A stretch of DNA of 64,000 nt from Planomonospora sp. ID67723 (GTDB lineage Bacteria; Actinomycetota; Actinomycetes; Streptosporangiales; Streptosporangiaceae). The notes under the pieces were generated by a model that saw only the letters and a program-made list of their open reading frames with translations, ran no database searches and was not told the origin of the DNA. Each line of letters opens with the position of its first letter. Within the stretch, counting starts at the first letter, position 1. Where the stretch lies: the NCBI RefSeq assembly GCF_015711605.1, contig NZ_JABTEZ010000001.1, positions 1,268,001 to 1,332,000 of the forward strand. Reading direction: 5' to 3'. Below are positions 8,387 to 16,872 of this stretch, one piece after another. The position numbers were made by a program, and so were the translations under genes.

Positions 8387-8590
8387 ATGGGTGCAGGCGA
8401 AAGACCTCTCAGCGAGGTGAAGTTCCTGACGGTGGCAGAAGTGGCCACGGTCATGAGGGTGTCCAAGATGACGGTGTACCGGCTCGTGCACTCGGGCGAG
8501 CTGCCGGCCATCCGTGTCGGCCGGTCCTTCAGAGTGCCCGAGCAGGCGGTCCACGACTATCTCAGGGATGCCTACATCGAGGCGGGTTGA
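8387..8590 (+). CDS. Small excisionase/MerR-type helix-turn-helix regulator
   Basis: This 67-residue single-domain DNA-binding protein carries a winged HTH of the BldC/excisionase type: LTVAEVATVMRVSKMTVYRL, then PAIRVGRSFRVPEQAV. Start choice: ATG 8387 has GGAAGAGG 6 nt upstream, whereas the longer frame from 8339 adds a basic stretch without a family match. A similar small HTH gene sits near bldN in Streptomyces, where it is reported as a BldD target (bdtA); orthology is likely but not proven. Confidence 0.85.
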   Translation: MGAGERPLSEVKFLTVAEVATVMRVSKMTVYRLVHSGELPAIRVGRSFRVPEQAVHDYLRDAYIEAG

Positions 8591-8689
8591 AGCGATCCAT
8601 GAGTCCGGGTCCTCCGGCGGATCCGGTGTGCGAAGGACTCACGCTTCACTGGGGTAGCGACGTGCCGGTCACGTCGTGAGTTCGAGTGC

Positions 8690-8707
8690 CAGGGCTCCAT
8701 GGCCCTG
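8690..8707. terminator. Short hairpin after the HTH gene
   Basis: CAGGGC and GCCCTG arms (6 bp) flank a 6-nt loop about 100 bases past the HTH stop. It is a possible weak terminator. Confidence 0.3.
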
Positions 8708-8745
8708 CTCCGGCGCGGGCGGAAGACGCGAGGGGCAGGGCCGGG

Positions 8746-8804
8746 GGCGATCCACAGCGGATCGCCGGTAGTCTGTTGAACCGGTGTGCTACGCGCGCCG
8801 GTTC
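8746..8804 (+). promoter_or_regulatory. Structured leader before bS22 gene
   Basis: Two hairpins precede the tiny ribosomal gene. GGCGATCC/GGATCGCC (8746-8753 and 8759-8766) has a 5-nt loop, and GAACCGG/CCGGTTC (8778-8784 and 8798-8804) has a 13-nt loop. A TAGTCT element at 8769-8774 between them fits a -10 box. This could be a promoter with a folded 5' leader. Confidence 0.35.
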
Positions 8805-8837
8805 GACAATCTCCGCTACCAGCTACCTGGGGGTCCC

Positions 8838-8936
8838 GTGGGCTCTGTGATCAAGAAGCGCCGCAAGCGTATGGCGAAGAAGAAGCACCGCAAGCTTCTC
8901 AAGAAGACCCGTATTCAGCGGCGTAACAAGAAGTAG
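8838..8936 (+). CDS. Small ribosomal protein bS22 (AURKAIP1/COX24 domain)
   Basis: This 32-residue, extremely basic protein reads [19 protein letters not shown] and then [13 protein letters not shown]. It matches the tiny 30S protein called bS22, first seen in mycobacterial ribosome structures, and the AURKAIP1/COX24 family. The GTG start at 8838 follows GGGGGT. It is too short for most gene finders. It lies alone between a HTH regulator and an SDR gene, as in other actinobacteria. Confidence 0.92.
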   Translation: MGSVIKKRRKRMAKKKHRKLLKKTRIQRRNKK

Positions 8937-8959
8937 CAACGCGGATCTGCGAGGCGTCG

Positions 8960-9985
8960 ATGACCCATACCGTGCTTGTCACCGGGGTCTCGCGCCACAT
9001 CGGCGCCCGAGTGGCGAGCGTTCTCGCGGCTGACCCGGATGTCGACCGGGTCATCGGAGTGGACACGGTGCCGCCGCCTTCGCTCTCACGTGATGGCGGC
9101 GTCCCTCTCGGCCGGACGGAGTTCGTCCGCGTCGATCTGCGCAGTCCCGACATCGCCCAGGTGATCGCGGCCGCCGACATCGACACCGTCGTTCACATGA
9201 GCCTGGTGAGCGCTCCCCCGAGGAGCGGTGGCCGCGCGCTCATGAAGGAGCACAACGTCATCGGCACCATGCAACTGCTCGGTGCCTGTCAGCGGTCCGC
9301 GACGATCCGCCGGGTCGTCGTGCGTTCCACCACCGCGGTGTACGGCTCCTCGCCGCGCGACCCGGCGGTCTTCACCGAGGACGCCGAGCCCGGCGAGTCC
9401 CCCACCCACGGCTACGCCAAGGACGCCTCCGAGGTGGAGGGCTACGTCCGAGGCTTCGCCAGGCGGCGCCGGGACGTCAGCGTGTCGACGCTCAGGTTCG
9501 CCAACTTCATGGGGCCGGGGGTCGACTCGCCGCTGACCCGCTACTTCTCCCAGCCGGTGCTGCCGAGGGTGCTCGGGTTCGATCCCCGGCTGCAGTTCGT
9601 CCACGAGGACGACGCGGTCGAGGTGCTGCGCCGGATGGCGATGGAGGACCACCCCGGCACGTTCAACGTGGCCGGGGACGGTGTGCTGCTCCTGTCACAG
9701 TGCGTACGGCGGGCCGGCCTGCTCTCGCTGCCGCTGCCCGCTCAGGCTTTCGGCCTCCTGGGCGACCTCGCCCGCGGGGTCGGGATGGCGAACTTCTCCC
9801 CCGAGCAACTCCGCCTGATGTGCCACGGCCGCGTGGTGGACACCACCCGGCTGACCGCCGTCCTGGGCTGGAAGCCCAAGTTCTCCACGGGTGCCGCCTT
9901 CGAGGACTTCCTCCGCGCCCGCGGCCTGGCCGGAGGGTTTCCCTCCGGCGTACTGGACACGCTGTCCCATATGGTGGCGAGATGA
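8960..9985 (+). CDS. NAD-dependent epimerase/dehydratase (extended SDR)
   Basis: This 341-residue protein has an N-terminal Rossmann fold with TGVSRHIGARVA, then DTVVHMS, VVVRSTTAVYGSSP and LRFANFMGPG, as in extended SDR epimerases. The usual YxxxK catalytic spacing is not seen: YAKDA places the lysine at +2, so the chemistry is uncertain. A GAGG site lies 6 nt before ATG 8960. The stop overlaps the acyltransferase start by 4 nt, which suggests a shared role in lipid or envelope metabolism. Confidence 0.88.
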   Translation: MTHTVLVTGVSRHIGARVASVLAADPDVDRVIGVDTVPPPSLSRDGGVPLGRTEFVRVDLRSPDIAQVIAAADIDTVVHMSLVSAPPRSGGRALMKEHNVIGTMQLLGACQRSATIRRVVVRSTTAVYGSSPRDPAVFTEDAEPGESPTHGYAKDASEVEGYVRGFARRRRDVSVSTLRFANFMGPGVDSPLTRYFSQPVLPRVLGFDPRLQFVHEDDAVEVLRRMAMEDHPGTFNVAGDGVLLLSQCVRRAGLLSLPLPAQAFGLLGDLARGVGMANFSPEQLRLMCHGRVVDTTRLTAVLGWKPKFSTGAAFEDFLRARGLAGGFPSGVLDTLSHMVAR

Positions 9986-10923
9986 GAGAGACGGCCGGCA
10001 CCGGCGAGGAGTCCCGCGAGGCCCAGGTGATCCCCATCGACCGGGCCCGCTCCTCGTACGACCCGCCGTCCGGCCCGGACGGCGACGACCGCCTCGCCGA
10101 GCTGCTGGCGTTCCTGCGGCGCCGCCTCACCGGGGAGTACGAGGTCGACGAGTTCGGCTTCGACGCGGAGCTCACCGACAAGGTGCTCCTGGAGCTCATC
10201 CGCCCGCTCTACCGGCACTGGTTCCGCGTCGAGACCGTCGGCGTCGAGAACGTGCCGGGCGACTCCGGGGCCCTCGTCGTCGCCAACCACTCGGGCACCG
10301 TTCCGGTGGACGCGCTCATGCTCCAGGTGGCCCTGCACGACGACCACCCCGGCCGCCGCGCGCTGCGCCTGCTCGGCGCCGACCTGGTCTACCAGCTCCC
10401 GCTGCTCGGCCACCTGGCGCGCAAGACCGGCCACACCCTGGCCTGCCGGGAGGACGCCGACCGGCTCCTGCGCAAGGGCGAGCTCGTCGGGGTCTTCCCC
10501 GAGGGGTTCAAGGGCGTCGGCAAGCCGTTCTCGGAACGGTACAAGCTCCAGAGGTTCGGCCGCGGGGGGTTCGTCGCCTCGGCGATCCGGGCCGGGGTCC
10601 CGATCGTCCCCTGTGCGATCGTGGGAGCCGAGGAGATCTATCCGAAGATCGGCGACCTGCGCTTCCTCGCCCGGGCCCTGGGCCTGCCGTACCTGCCGGT
10701 CACCCCGCTGTTCCCCTGGCTCGGCCCGCTCGGTCTGGTCCCGCTCCCGTCCAAGTGGATGATCGGCTTCGGCGAGCCCATCCGCACCGACGAGTACGAC
10801 CCGTCCGACGCCGACGACCCGATGCTGGTCTTCAACCTCACCGACCAGGTCCGGGAGGTCATCCAGCAGCAGCTGAACGAGCTGCGCCTGCGGCGGGGGC
10901 ACGCCTTCCCCCCGTTCTTCTGA
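9982..10923 (+). CDS. PlsC-family lysophospholipid acyltransferase
   Basis: This 313-residue membrane-associated acyltransferase carries a variant NHx4D block (ANHSGTVPVDAL), FPEGFKGVGKP in place of FPEGTRS, and VPIVPCAIVGAEE. These are features of an actinobacterial 1-acylglycerol-phosphate acyltransferase subgroup that has an N-terminal extension of about 75 residues. The ATG at 9982 overlaps the SDR stop; the open frame upstream of it is a shadow of the SDR gene. The expected reaction is transfer of a fatty acyl chain to lysophosphatidate or a related acceptor. Confidence 0.88.
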   Translation: MRETAGTGEESREAQVIPIDRARSSYDPPSGPDGDDRLAELLAFLRRRLTGEYEVDEFGFDAELTDKVLLELIRPLYRHWFRVETVGVENVPGDSGALVVANHSGTVPVDALMLQVALHDDHPGRRALRLLGADLVYQLPLLGHLARKTGHTLACREDADRLLRKGELVGVFPEGFKGVGKPFSERYKLQRFGRGGFVASAIRAGVPIVPCAIVGAEEIYPKIGDLRFLARALGLPYLPVTPLFPWLGPLGLVPLPSKWMIGFGEPIRTDEYDPSDADDPMLVFNLTDQVREVIQQQLNELRLRRGHAFPPFF

Positions 10924-11100
10924 ACGCCCGTCCCCGCCGGTCGCCCCCGTCGTCACGGCCGCGACCGCTCGTCCGGGCTGCCGGCTCGCCTCGCTCGCGC
11001 CTTTCCCGGGCGATTTTTATTAGCCGCAGAGTCTAACAACGAGTGCTTTCGGTCGGTATGGTGTGGTCAGCACTGAGCTTCCGAGCAGGGGGAGTGGGGC

Positions 11101-12147
11101 ATGGGCGCACGCCGTACCGCGACGAGGGCCGCGATCGCCGGGCTGGCGGCAGGGGTGGCGCTGGGCGTCGCCCGGCGGCGACGGGAGCGGGGGCGGTCCG
11201 GTGCGGCGCTCGGCGGGCACCGCGGACGGCCGGTCACCGTCGTCACCGACGACGGCGTCCAGCTCGCGGTGGACGTCGAGGAGGCCGGGTCACCCGAGTT
11301 CGCCGTGGTGTTCGCGCACGGCTGGGTGATGAACCGGCACTGCTGGCACTTCCAGCGGGAGGCGTTCAAGGGCGAGGCGACTCTCGTCTTCTACGACCAG
11401 CGCGGGCACGGAGCCTCGTCGGCCGGGGCGTTCGACGCCTGCACCGTCGACCGGCTGGGGGACGACCTCGCCGCCGTGATCGAACAGGCCGTGCCCGAAG
11501 GGCTGCCGGTGGTGCTGGTCGGACACTCGATGGGCGGGATGACGATCATGGCCTTCGCCGGGCGGCACCCCGAGGTGCTGGCCGCGCGGGTGGCCGGGGT
11601 GGCGCTGCTCAGCACGTCCTCCGGGCAACTGCGGGAGAGCACGTTCGGGCTGCCGGGGCCGATCGGGCGCCTCGCGCCGGTCGTCACCCCGGTCGTGTTC
11701 GATCGCATGCTGGCCCGTGCCGCGCTCATCGACCGCAGAACCGCGATCAAGACGCGCACCAACCTGCCGGTGACCCGCTACGTCGCCTTCGGGCCCGGCG
11801 CCCGCCGCGAGCACGTGCGGTTCGTCAACGCCATGGCAGCCGCCACGCCGACCGAGGTGATGGTCGGCTTCTTCAACGACTTCCTCGTCCACGACAAGCT
11901 CAAGGCGCTGGCCGCCCTCGGCTCGGTGGAGACCCTGGTCATGGTCGGCTCACGCGACCGCATGACGCCCCGGGTGCACAGCGACCGCATCGCTGAGGCG
12001 GTGCCCGGGGCCCGCCTCCAGGTCATCCCCGGCGCCGGCCACATGATCGGCCTGGAGCACCCCGAGGCCGTCAACCGGGCCCTGTCCGGCCTGTTCGACC
12101 GGGCCCTGTCCGGCTGGGCGCCGACCGCGGGTCAGAGCGAGCGGTAG
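11101..12147 (+). CDS. Alpha/beta hydrolase
   Basis: This 348-residue protein has an N-terminal basic and hydrophobic segment (residues 1-25) that may be a signal or anchor, followed by an alpha/beta hydrolase fold. [15 protein letters not shown] contains the oxyanion strand and GHSMGGMT the nucleophile elbow. [10 protein letters not shown] supplies the likely acid and [14 protein letters not shown] the histidine. The substrate is unknown. GGGGGAG lies just upstream of the ATG. The 3' end overlaps the convergent HAD gene by 16 bases. Confidence 0.88.
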   Translation: MGARRTATRAAIAGLAAGVALGVARRRRERGRSGAALGGHRGRPVTVVTDDGVQLAVDVEEAGSPEFAVVFAHGWVMNRHCWHFQREAFKGEATLVFYDQRGHGASSAGAFDACTVDRLGDDLAAVIEQAVPEGLPVVLVGHSMGGMTIMAFAGRHPEVLAARVAGVALLSTSSGQLRESTFGLPGPIGRLAPVVTPVVFDRMLARAALIDRRTAIKTRTNLPVTRYVAFGPGARREHVRFVNAMAAATPTEVMVGFFNDFLVHDKLKALAALGSVETLVMVGSRDRMTPRVHSDRIAEAVPGARLQVIPGAGHMIGLEHPEAVNRALSGLFDRALSGWAPTAGQSER

Positions 12148-12998
12148 TGGCGGCGCAGGGCGATGGCGGCGGCCACGCCGCCCGCCACGGCTCCGGCCCC
12201 GGCGGCGATGGGAAGGCCGACCATCGTGGCCTTGCGGCCGGTCCTGAAATCCCTGATCTCCCACTTGCTGTCCCTGGCGTGCTCCCGCAGCTCCGCGTCG
12301 GGGTTGATCGCGGTGGGGTGGCCGACCAGGGAGAGCAGCGGCAGGTCGTTGGCGGAGTCGCTGTAGGCCGAGCAGCGCGTCAGGTCGAGCCCCTCCCGGC
12401 GGGCCAGCGCCCGTACGGCCTCCGCCTTGGCCGGGCCGTGCAGCAGGTCGCCGACCAGGCGGCCGGTGTAGACGCCGTCCACGGTCTCGGAGACGGTGCC
12501 GAGCGCACCGGTGAGACCGAGCCGCTGGGCGATCACGCGGGCGAGCTCGACTGGCGTGGCGGTGACCAGCCAGACGCGCTGGCCGGCGTCCAGGTGGCTC
12601 TGAGCGAGGGCGCGGGTGCCGGCCCAGATGCGGTCGGCCATGGCCTCGTCGTAGATCTCCTCGCCGAGGCGGACGATGTCCTCCACCCGGTTGCCCGCCA
12701 CGAACGCCAGCGCGGTCTCCCGCGCCTTGGCGATGTGATCGGGGTTCTCGTCGCCGCGGACGCGGAAGAGCGCCTGGCCGAGCGCGAACCTCACCAGATC
12801 CTTGGTGGTGAACAGGCCCCGGGAAGCCAGGCCGCGGGCGAAGTGGTAGATCGAGGCGCCGCGCATCATGGTGTTGTCGACGTCGAAGAAGGCGGCGGCG
12901 GTCGGATCGGGATCGGCCATCGGCATGGCGACGGCCGCCGCGGCCGCCACCTCTCCGGCCGCCTGTGCCTCGCTCCGTCGTCGCATCAGCCGCTTCAT
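12132..12998 (-). CDS. HAD-IB family phosphatase (SerB-like)
   Basis: This 288-residue protein has HAD motif I as [11 protein letters not shown], where the first Asp is the nucleophile. Motif II is WLVTATP, and motif IV is [11 protein letters not shown]. Together they place it in the IB subfamily with phosphoserine-phosphatase-like enzymes. A hydrophobic helix near the C-terminus ([20 protein letters not shown]) suggests membrane attachment. The substrate is not determined. Actinomycetes usually carry such a gene close to bldN. Confidence 0.88.
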   Translation of the reverse strand: MKRLMRRRSEAQAAGEVAAAAAVAMPMADPDPTAAAFFDVDNTMMRGASIYHFARGLASRGLFTTKDLVRFALGQALFRVRGDENPDHIAKARETALAFVAGNRVEDIVRLGEEIYDEAMADRIWAGTRALAQSHLDAGQRVWLVTATPVELARVIAQRLGLTGALGTVSETVDGVYTGRLVGDLLHGPAKAEAVRALARREGLDLTRCSAYSDSANDLPLLSLVGHPTAINPDAELREHARDSKWEIRDFRTGRKATMVGLPIAAGAGAVAGGVAAAIALRRHYRSL

Positions 12999-13076
12999 AG
13001 CATCTCAGCTTAACTGGCACAGGTGGGTGAAATCGGTATACGTCACGTTAGCGCGATGTGACGTTTCGCGTATCCC

Positions 13077-13790
13077 TCACCCGGGTGGGGCCAGGCCCTC
13101 GATGTAGTTGAGGTACCCGCTGGCCCTGCGCTGGTCCTCCTCGTCCATCTTGGGGAGCATCCCCTCGATCTGGTTGCGCTGCTTCTGGACGAAGCGCTTG
13201 AGGTTCCCGGTGGCCTTCGCGTCGTCGCGCCGCACCCGGGTGAGGGCGGTGACCGCGGACCGGGTGGTGTCCTCCATCTCCTTGAGGGTCTGGCCCACCA
13301 GCCGGCTGTCGGAGCGGGTGGCGGAGCCGAGCAGCTCCTCGACCTCGTCGGCCCGCGTGGAGGCGGAGCTGAGTTCGCGGTCGGCCCGCTCGGCCTCGGT
13401 GGCGCTCAGGCTGAGCATGGTGTTCTCGGCGGCGCGCTTGAGCGGGTAGAGCGTGTCGCCGGGAACCGACCGGTAGGTGGCCAGGCCCGCGGCCACCATG
13501 CCGACGGCCAGCCCCAGACTCAGCAGCCGGGGGAGGAACGACAGGCGTGCGCGGGGCCCGCCCCGCCCGGCCGCGGCCTCGGCGGTGAGATCGGCGGTGA
13601 GATCGGCGGCGGGAGCGGCGCCGGGGACGGAGCCCGTCTCCTCGCGCGGCGCATTCACGAGGCGTTCCCGCAGCTCGGCCCGGAACTCCGGACGGGGCGC
13701 GGCTCCGGGCACATGGGCGCCGAGCTGCGACACGCGGCGCTGGACGCGTGTCCGCGACCTCCGAGAGATTCCGGGCAGCCACTTACCCAT
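13077..13790 (-). CDS. rsbN: RsbN-like membrane anti-sigma factor, DUF5667
   Basis: This 237-residue protein has a cytoplasmic N-terminal part of about 80 residues, one transmembrane helix (residues 85-106), and an external helical DUF5667 domain that begins SVPGDTLYPLKRAAEN. In Streptomyces the gene directly after bldN encodes RsbN, the anti-sigma factor that holds BldN at the membrane. Gene order and topology match here, while the sequence itself is only loosely conserved. ATG 13790 has GGGAG 5 nt upstream; the GTG at 13796 lacks room for it. Confidence 0.8.
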   Translation of the reverse strand: MGKWLPGISRRSRTRVQRRVSQLGAHVPGAAPRPEFRAELRERLVNAPREETGSVPGAAPAADLTADLTAEAAAGRGGPRARLSFLPRLLSLGLAVGMVAAGLATYRSVPGDTLYPLKRAAENTMLSLSATEAERADRELSSASTRADEVEELLGSATRSDSRLVGQTLKEMEDTTRSAVTALTRVRRDDAKATGNLKRFVQKQRNQIEGMLPKMDEEDQRRASGYLNYIEGLAPPG

Positions 13791-13898
13791 GAGCACTCCC
13801 TGCTGCCCCAGGACGATGATCCATCGGTGCTATCTGCCTAACGACGGCTCGCCATCGAGGTTACGCGGGACCCCGCCGCCGGCACGCCGACGACGAGG

Positions 13899-14543
13899 TC
13901 AGTCGAGGTCCGAGTCCAGCACCCGGGCGAGCGCTCGGATGGCGCGGAACTGCAGTGCCTTGATGGCGCCACTCTTCTTCCCCATGATGAGCGCGGTCTC
14001 GGCCAGGGACATGCCGTGCAGGAAGCGCAGGACCACGCACTCCTGCTGCTCGGGGCGGAGGGTGCGGACGGCGCTGAGCACCCGGTGGTTGACCATCGCG
14101 GTGACGACGGCGTTCTCGGGGATGTGCGGACCGTCGAGCGGCGTCTCGAACACCTCGGCGGTCGAGACCTCCAGCCGGTAGCGACCGGACTTGAAATGGT
14201 CGGTGACGAGATTCCTGGCGATGGTCACGAGCCAGGCCCCGAAGTCACGTCCTTGCCAAGTGAAGTCGGCGATTCGGCGAAGGGCGCGGAGGAAGGTCTC
14301 GCTCGTGAGATCCTCGGCGAGCGGGTGGGATCCGACCCGGAGAAGGATATAGCGGTAGACCAGGTCGAGATACCGGTCGTAGAGCGTGCCGAACGCCTCC
14401 GTGTCTCCTGTCTTGGCGCGGAGGACGAGGGTGCGCAGTTCCTCCGAGGTGTCCTCGTGCACGAGGAGGTCGACGCTGCGGACGGGTTGGGTCACCCCGG
14501 CGGTGGTGGGGAGCGGCCCGGCGATCGGCCACGTGTCTGGCAT
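13899..14543 (-). CDS. bldN: BldN-type ECF RNA polymerase sigma factor
   Basis: This 214-residue ECF sigma factor has region 2 (YDRYLDLVYRYI, then EDLTSETFLRALRRI and FTWQGRDFGAWLVTIARN) at about residues 52-118. Region 4 (LRPEQQECVVLRFLHGMS ... GAIKALQFRAIRAL) lies at about 162-208. Both are strikingly BldN-like. In Streptomyces BldN drives the chaplin and rodlin genes and bldM during aerial growth, and is made as a pro-protein with a long N-terminal extension. The extension here is only about 35-50 residues. It is followed by the RsbN-like gene. Confidence 0.9.
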   Translation of the reverse strand: MPDTWPIAGPLPTTAGVTQPVRSVDLLVHEDTSEELRTLVLRAKTGDTEAFGTLYDRYLDLVYRYILLRVGSHPLAEDLTSETFLRALRRIADFTWQGRDFGAWLVTIARNLVTDHFKSGRYRLEVSTAEVFETPLDGPHIPENAVVTAMVNHRVLSAVRTLRPEQQECVVLRFLHGMSLAETALIMGKKSGAIKALQFRAIRALARVLDSDLD

Positions 14544-14749
14544 CCGGTGTCCCTGGGGAGAAAGGGTGCGGCGTGCCCGCCCACTCTAGAAATCATCAGG
14601 AAATTCCACAATCCACTTGGTGCTGTCGTGACTGCGGGTAGTCGGCATATACGGTGTGACGCCGGATGTGTCCGGATCCGGGTCGCGGGGGCGCGGTCAC
14701 CGGTTCGGCTACCGGTCGAGGGGCAATGTCCGGCAGCATTGGAGACACC

Positions 14750-16384
14750 ATGGAAGTCCTCGTCGCCGTTATCGCGTCCGTCGGAGCCCTGCTCGCCGCC
14801 ATCGCCACGGTCGCTCTGCTCAGCAGGTTCCGCGGTGAGCCCAGAGGCTGGCTGGCCGCCTGGAGCGTCGCCACCGCGTCGCTGTGCGTGTCACTCGGCG
14901 TAGTCGCCGCAGGTCACCTGAGCGGATTCGGGACAGTCACATTCCGCGTCTACCAGTTGTCCGGTTCGTTGCTGGCCCCGGTGTGGCTGGCGGCCGGAGT
15001 GATGCAGCTGCTGGCGCGGACGTTCACGGTCCGCCTGATCTCGTGGCTGTTCGGGGGTGCCTTCACCGTCATCGCCCTGGTGATCATGATGGTCGACCCG
15101 GTGCTGCGGGAGGCGAGCTTCGCCAAGACCCTTCCGGTCGCCGGCCAGCACTGGGGCGTCCCGCCGGCCTACCTGCTCCTGGTCGCCCACGCGGTCGTCG
15201 CGCTGATCCTGCTGGGCGGTCTCGTGCTGGCCGTCATGCGCTGGCGCAGCGGGGACGACTACGACGCCGACAACATGCACGCGCTCCTGGTCCTCGGCCC
15301 CACGGGTCTCGCACTGGCCGGAGCCGTCAGCTTCCCCGTGGCGGGGATGCTGACGGTGCTGCTGCTCCTCGTCACCGCCGCCGCCGTCTGGTACGCCGTG
15401 CTCCGCCCTCTCGCGCCCTACGAGGACGAGGACGAGGACGACCTCGACGACGACTGGGACGACCAGCGCCCGAGCCGCCGTCCGATGCCCGACCCCGCCC
15501 GAGACGTCCAGGTCGCGGGCCGCAGCATGCCGGTCGAGCCCTCCCCGCAGCTGGTGCCCGAGCAGTCCGCCCGCCGTTCCGGCCTCGGCGACCTCGTCGC
15601 CGAGTACCGCGCAGGAGAGCAGAACGTCGACTACGCGGCGCGCATGCAGGGGGACCCGCCACGCGACGACCCGTTCGGCGGCCCCGCCACCGGCACCTTC
15701 ATGGCCGGTGAGTACGGCATGCCGTCCGCCGGCCATCCGGCCGGCGGCGACGACCGCGGCCGGAACCTCCCGATGACCGGTCAGTTCGGCATGCCGCCCG
15801 CCGACCCGCCCCTCAACGGTCCGGTGACCGGCGAGTACGGCATTCCCGACATCGCCTCCGGTGAGTACGGCAGGCGCGAGCAGGGCTACGGCGTCCAGCC
15901 GGGCGTCCAGCCCGGTGCCCAGCCGGGCGTCCAGCCCGCGGCCAGCCTCCGCCCGATGCCCGCGGACCAGGCGTTCGGCACCTCGCCGGCCGCGGCCTAT
16001 CCGGGGCCGGTCGCCGAGCGGCCCGGCGGCGCGAACGGCTCCAGCCGGCCGTCGCCGAGCATCTTCGGCCTGCTGACCGTGTTCACCCTGATCGACGGCA
16101 CCGGAGAGATGTTCGACCGGCTGGCCGAGGAGACGGTCGACGCCGTCCGCCAGGGCGAGCCCGACACCCTCGTCTACACCTGCCACTCGGTGAAGTCCGC
16201 CCCGCTCCAGCGCATCGTCTACGAGATCTACCGTGACGAGGTCGCCTACGCCGACCACCAGCGCCAGGCCCACGTGGAGCGGTTCGTCGCCGAGCGGCAG
16301 AACATGGTGCTCGCCACCAACGTCATCGAGCTCAACGTGAACGCGGCGAAGGTGCTCCCGCTGCCGATGGCCTTCAAGATCTGA
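14750..16384 (+). CDS. Seven-TM protein fused to C-terminal ABM (monooxygenase-like) domain
   Basis: This 544-residue protein has about seven hydrophobic segments in residues 1-225. A very acidic stretch (YEDEDEDDLDDDWDD) follows, then a disordered Pro/Gly-rich linker with repeated GEYGMP/GEYGIP/GQFGMP motifs and GVQPGVQP repeats. The C-terminal segment of about 100 residues (IFGLLTVFTLIDGTGEMFD ... YTCHSVKSAPLQRIVYEIYR) resembles antibiotic-biosynthesis-monooxygenase (ABM) dimeric barrels. ATG 14750 has GGAG 5 nt upstream; ATG 14726 is the alternative. The function is unknown. It is divergent from bldN. Confidence 0.78.
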   Translation: MEVLVAVIASVGALLAAIATVALLSRFRGEPRGWLAAWSVATASLCVSLGVVAAGHLSGFGTVTFRVYQLSGSLLAPVWLAAGVMQLLARTFTVRLISWLFGGAFTVIALVIMMVDPVLREASFAKTLPVAGQHWGVPPAYLLLVAHAVVALILLGGLVLAVMRWRSGDDYDADNMHALLVLGPTGLALAGAVSFPVAGMLTVLLLLVTAAAVWYAVLRPLAPYEDEDEDDLDDDWDDQRPSRRPMPDPARDVQVAGRSMPVEPSPQLVPEQSARRSGLGDLVAEYRAGEQNVDYAARMQGDPPRDDPFGGPATGTFMAGEYGMPSAGHPAGGDDRGRNLPMTGQFGMPPADPPLNGPVTGEYGIPDIASGEYGRREQGYGVQPGVQPGAQPGVQPAASLRPMPADQAFGTSPAAAYPGPVAERPGGANGSSRPSPSIFGLLTVFTLIDGTGEMFDRLAEETVDAVRQGEPDTLVYTCHSVKSAPLQRIVYEIYRDEVAYADHQRQAHVERFVAERQNMVLATNVIELNVNAAKVLPLPMAFKI

Positions 16385-16430
16385 CACCGGCCTCGCGGAT
16401 CCCGCCCGGGATCCGCGAGGCCGGTGTCAG
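16381..16430. terminator. Bidirectional 23-bp hairpin containing both stop codons
   Basis: The arms at 16381-16403 and 16408-16430 are exact reverse complements with the loop GCCC. The TGA of the plus-strand gene (16382-16384) lies in the left arm, and the TGA of the minus-strand gene (16427-16429) lies in the right arm. It is a compact terminator for two convergent genes. Confidence 0.85.
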
Positions 16431-16675
16431 GCGCCGAGCGCGGCGCGCAGGCGCTTCTCGTCGACGCGCCAGAAGTCGTGCTGGACGCCGTCGACGAGAG
16501 TGACGGGAATCATCTCCCAGTATTTCTCCTGGTCCTCCTCGGAGGCGGTGATGTCGCGCTCCTCCCAGGGGACGCCCAGATCCGTGGCGACCCGCTCGAT
16601 CACGGCCCGCGCGTCGTCGCACAGGTGACAGCCGGGCTTTCCGAGCAAAGTGATGCGGTGGTCCTGCGGTGCCAT
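16427..16675 (-). CDS. Glutaredoxin-like thiol protein
   Basis: This 82-residue thioredoxin-fold protein carries the active site GKPGCHLCDDA (CxxC). A later WEMIPVTLVDGVQH holds the cis-proline (IPV). It probably catalyses thiol-disulfide exchange in the cytoplasm. The ATG at 16675 was chosen; the upstream frame has no family similarity and would cross the rex promoter region. It is divergent from rex, which suits a redox-related neighbourhood. Confidence 0.88.
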   Translation of the reverse strand: MAPQDHRITLLGKPGCHLCDDARAVIERVATDLGVPWEERDITASEEDQEKYWEMIPVTLVDGVQHDFWRVDEKRLRAALGA

Positions 16676-16765
16676 GCCCGCAACGCTAGCGCGGTGAGGG
16701 ACCGCCCGGCGTCGCACCTGCCGTCGCGTGCACGGCCGTACGAGCACCGGCCACTGAACACTCAC

Positions 16766-16796
16766 TTTGTGCATCGGTTCACAAAGGGACTAACCT
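16766..16796 (+). promoter_or_regulatory. Rex operator and candidate promoter of rex-hem operon
   Basis: TTTGTG-N8-TCACAAA-type dyad at 16766-16785; the core TGTGCATCGGTTCACA matches the Streptomyces Rex operator (TGTGAACGCGTTCACA) at 12 of 16 positions. TTGTGC (16767-16772) and TAACCT (16791-16796), 18 nt apart, fit -35 and -10 boxes, so Rex bound here would block the promoter. This would give autoregulation of rex. Confidence 0.8.
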
Positions 16797-16872
16797 GGAT
16801 GACAGTGGCCTCACCTCGTCATCCGTCGCGTCCGGGCCGCGCCGGTCGCCTGTCCCCCTGGAGCTCCGGCAC

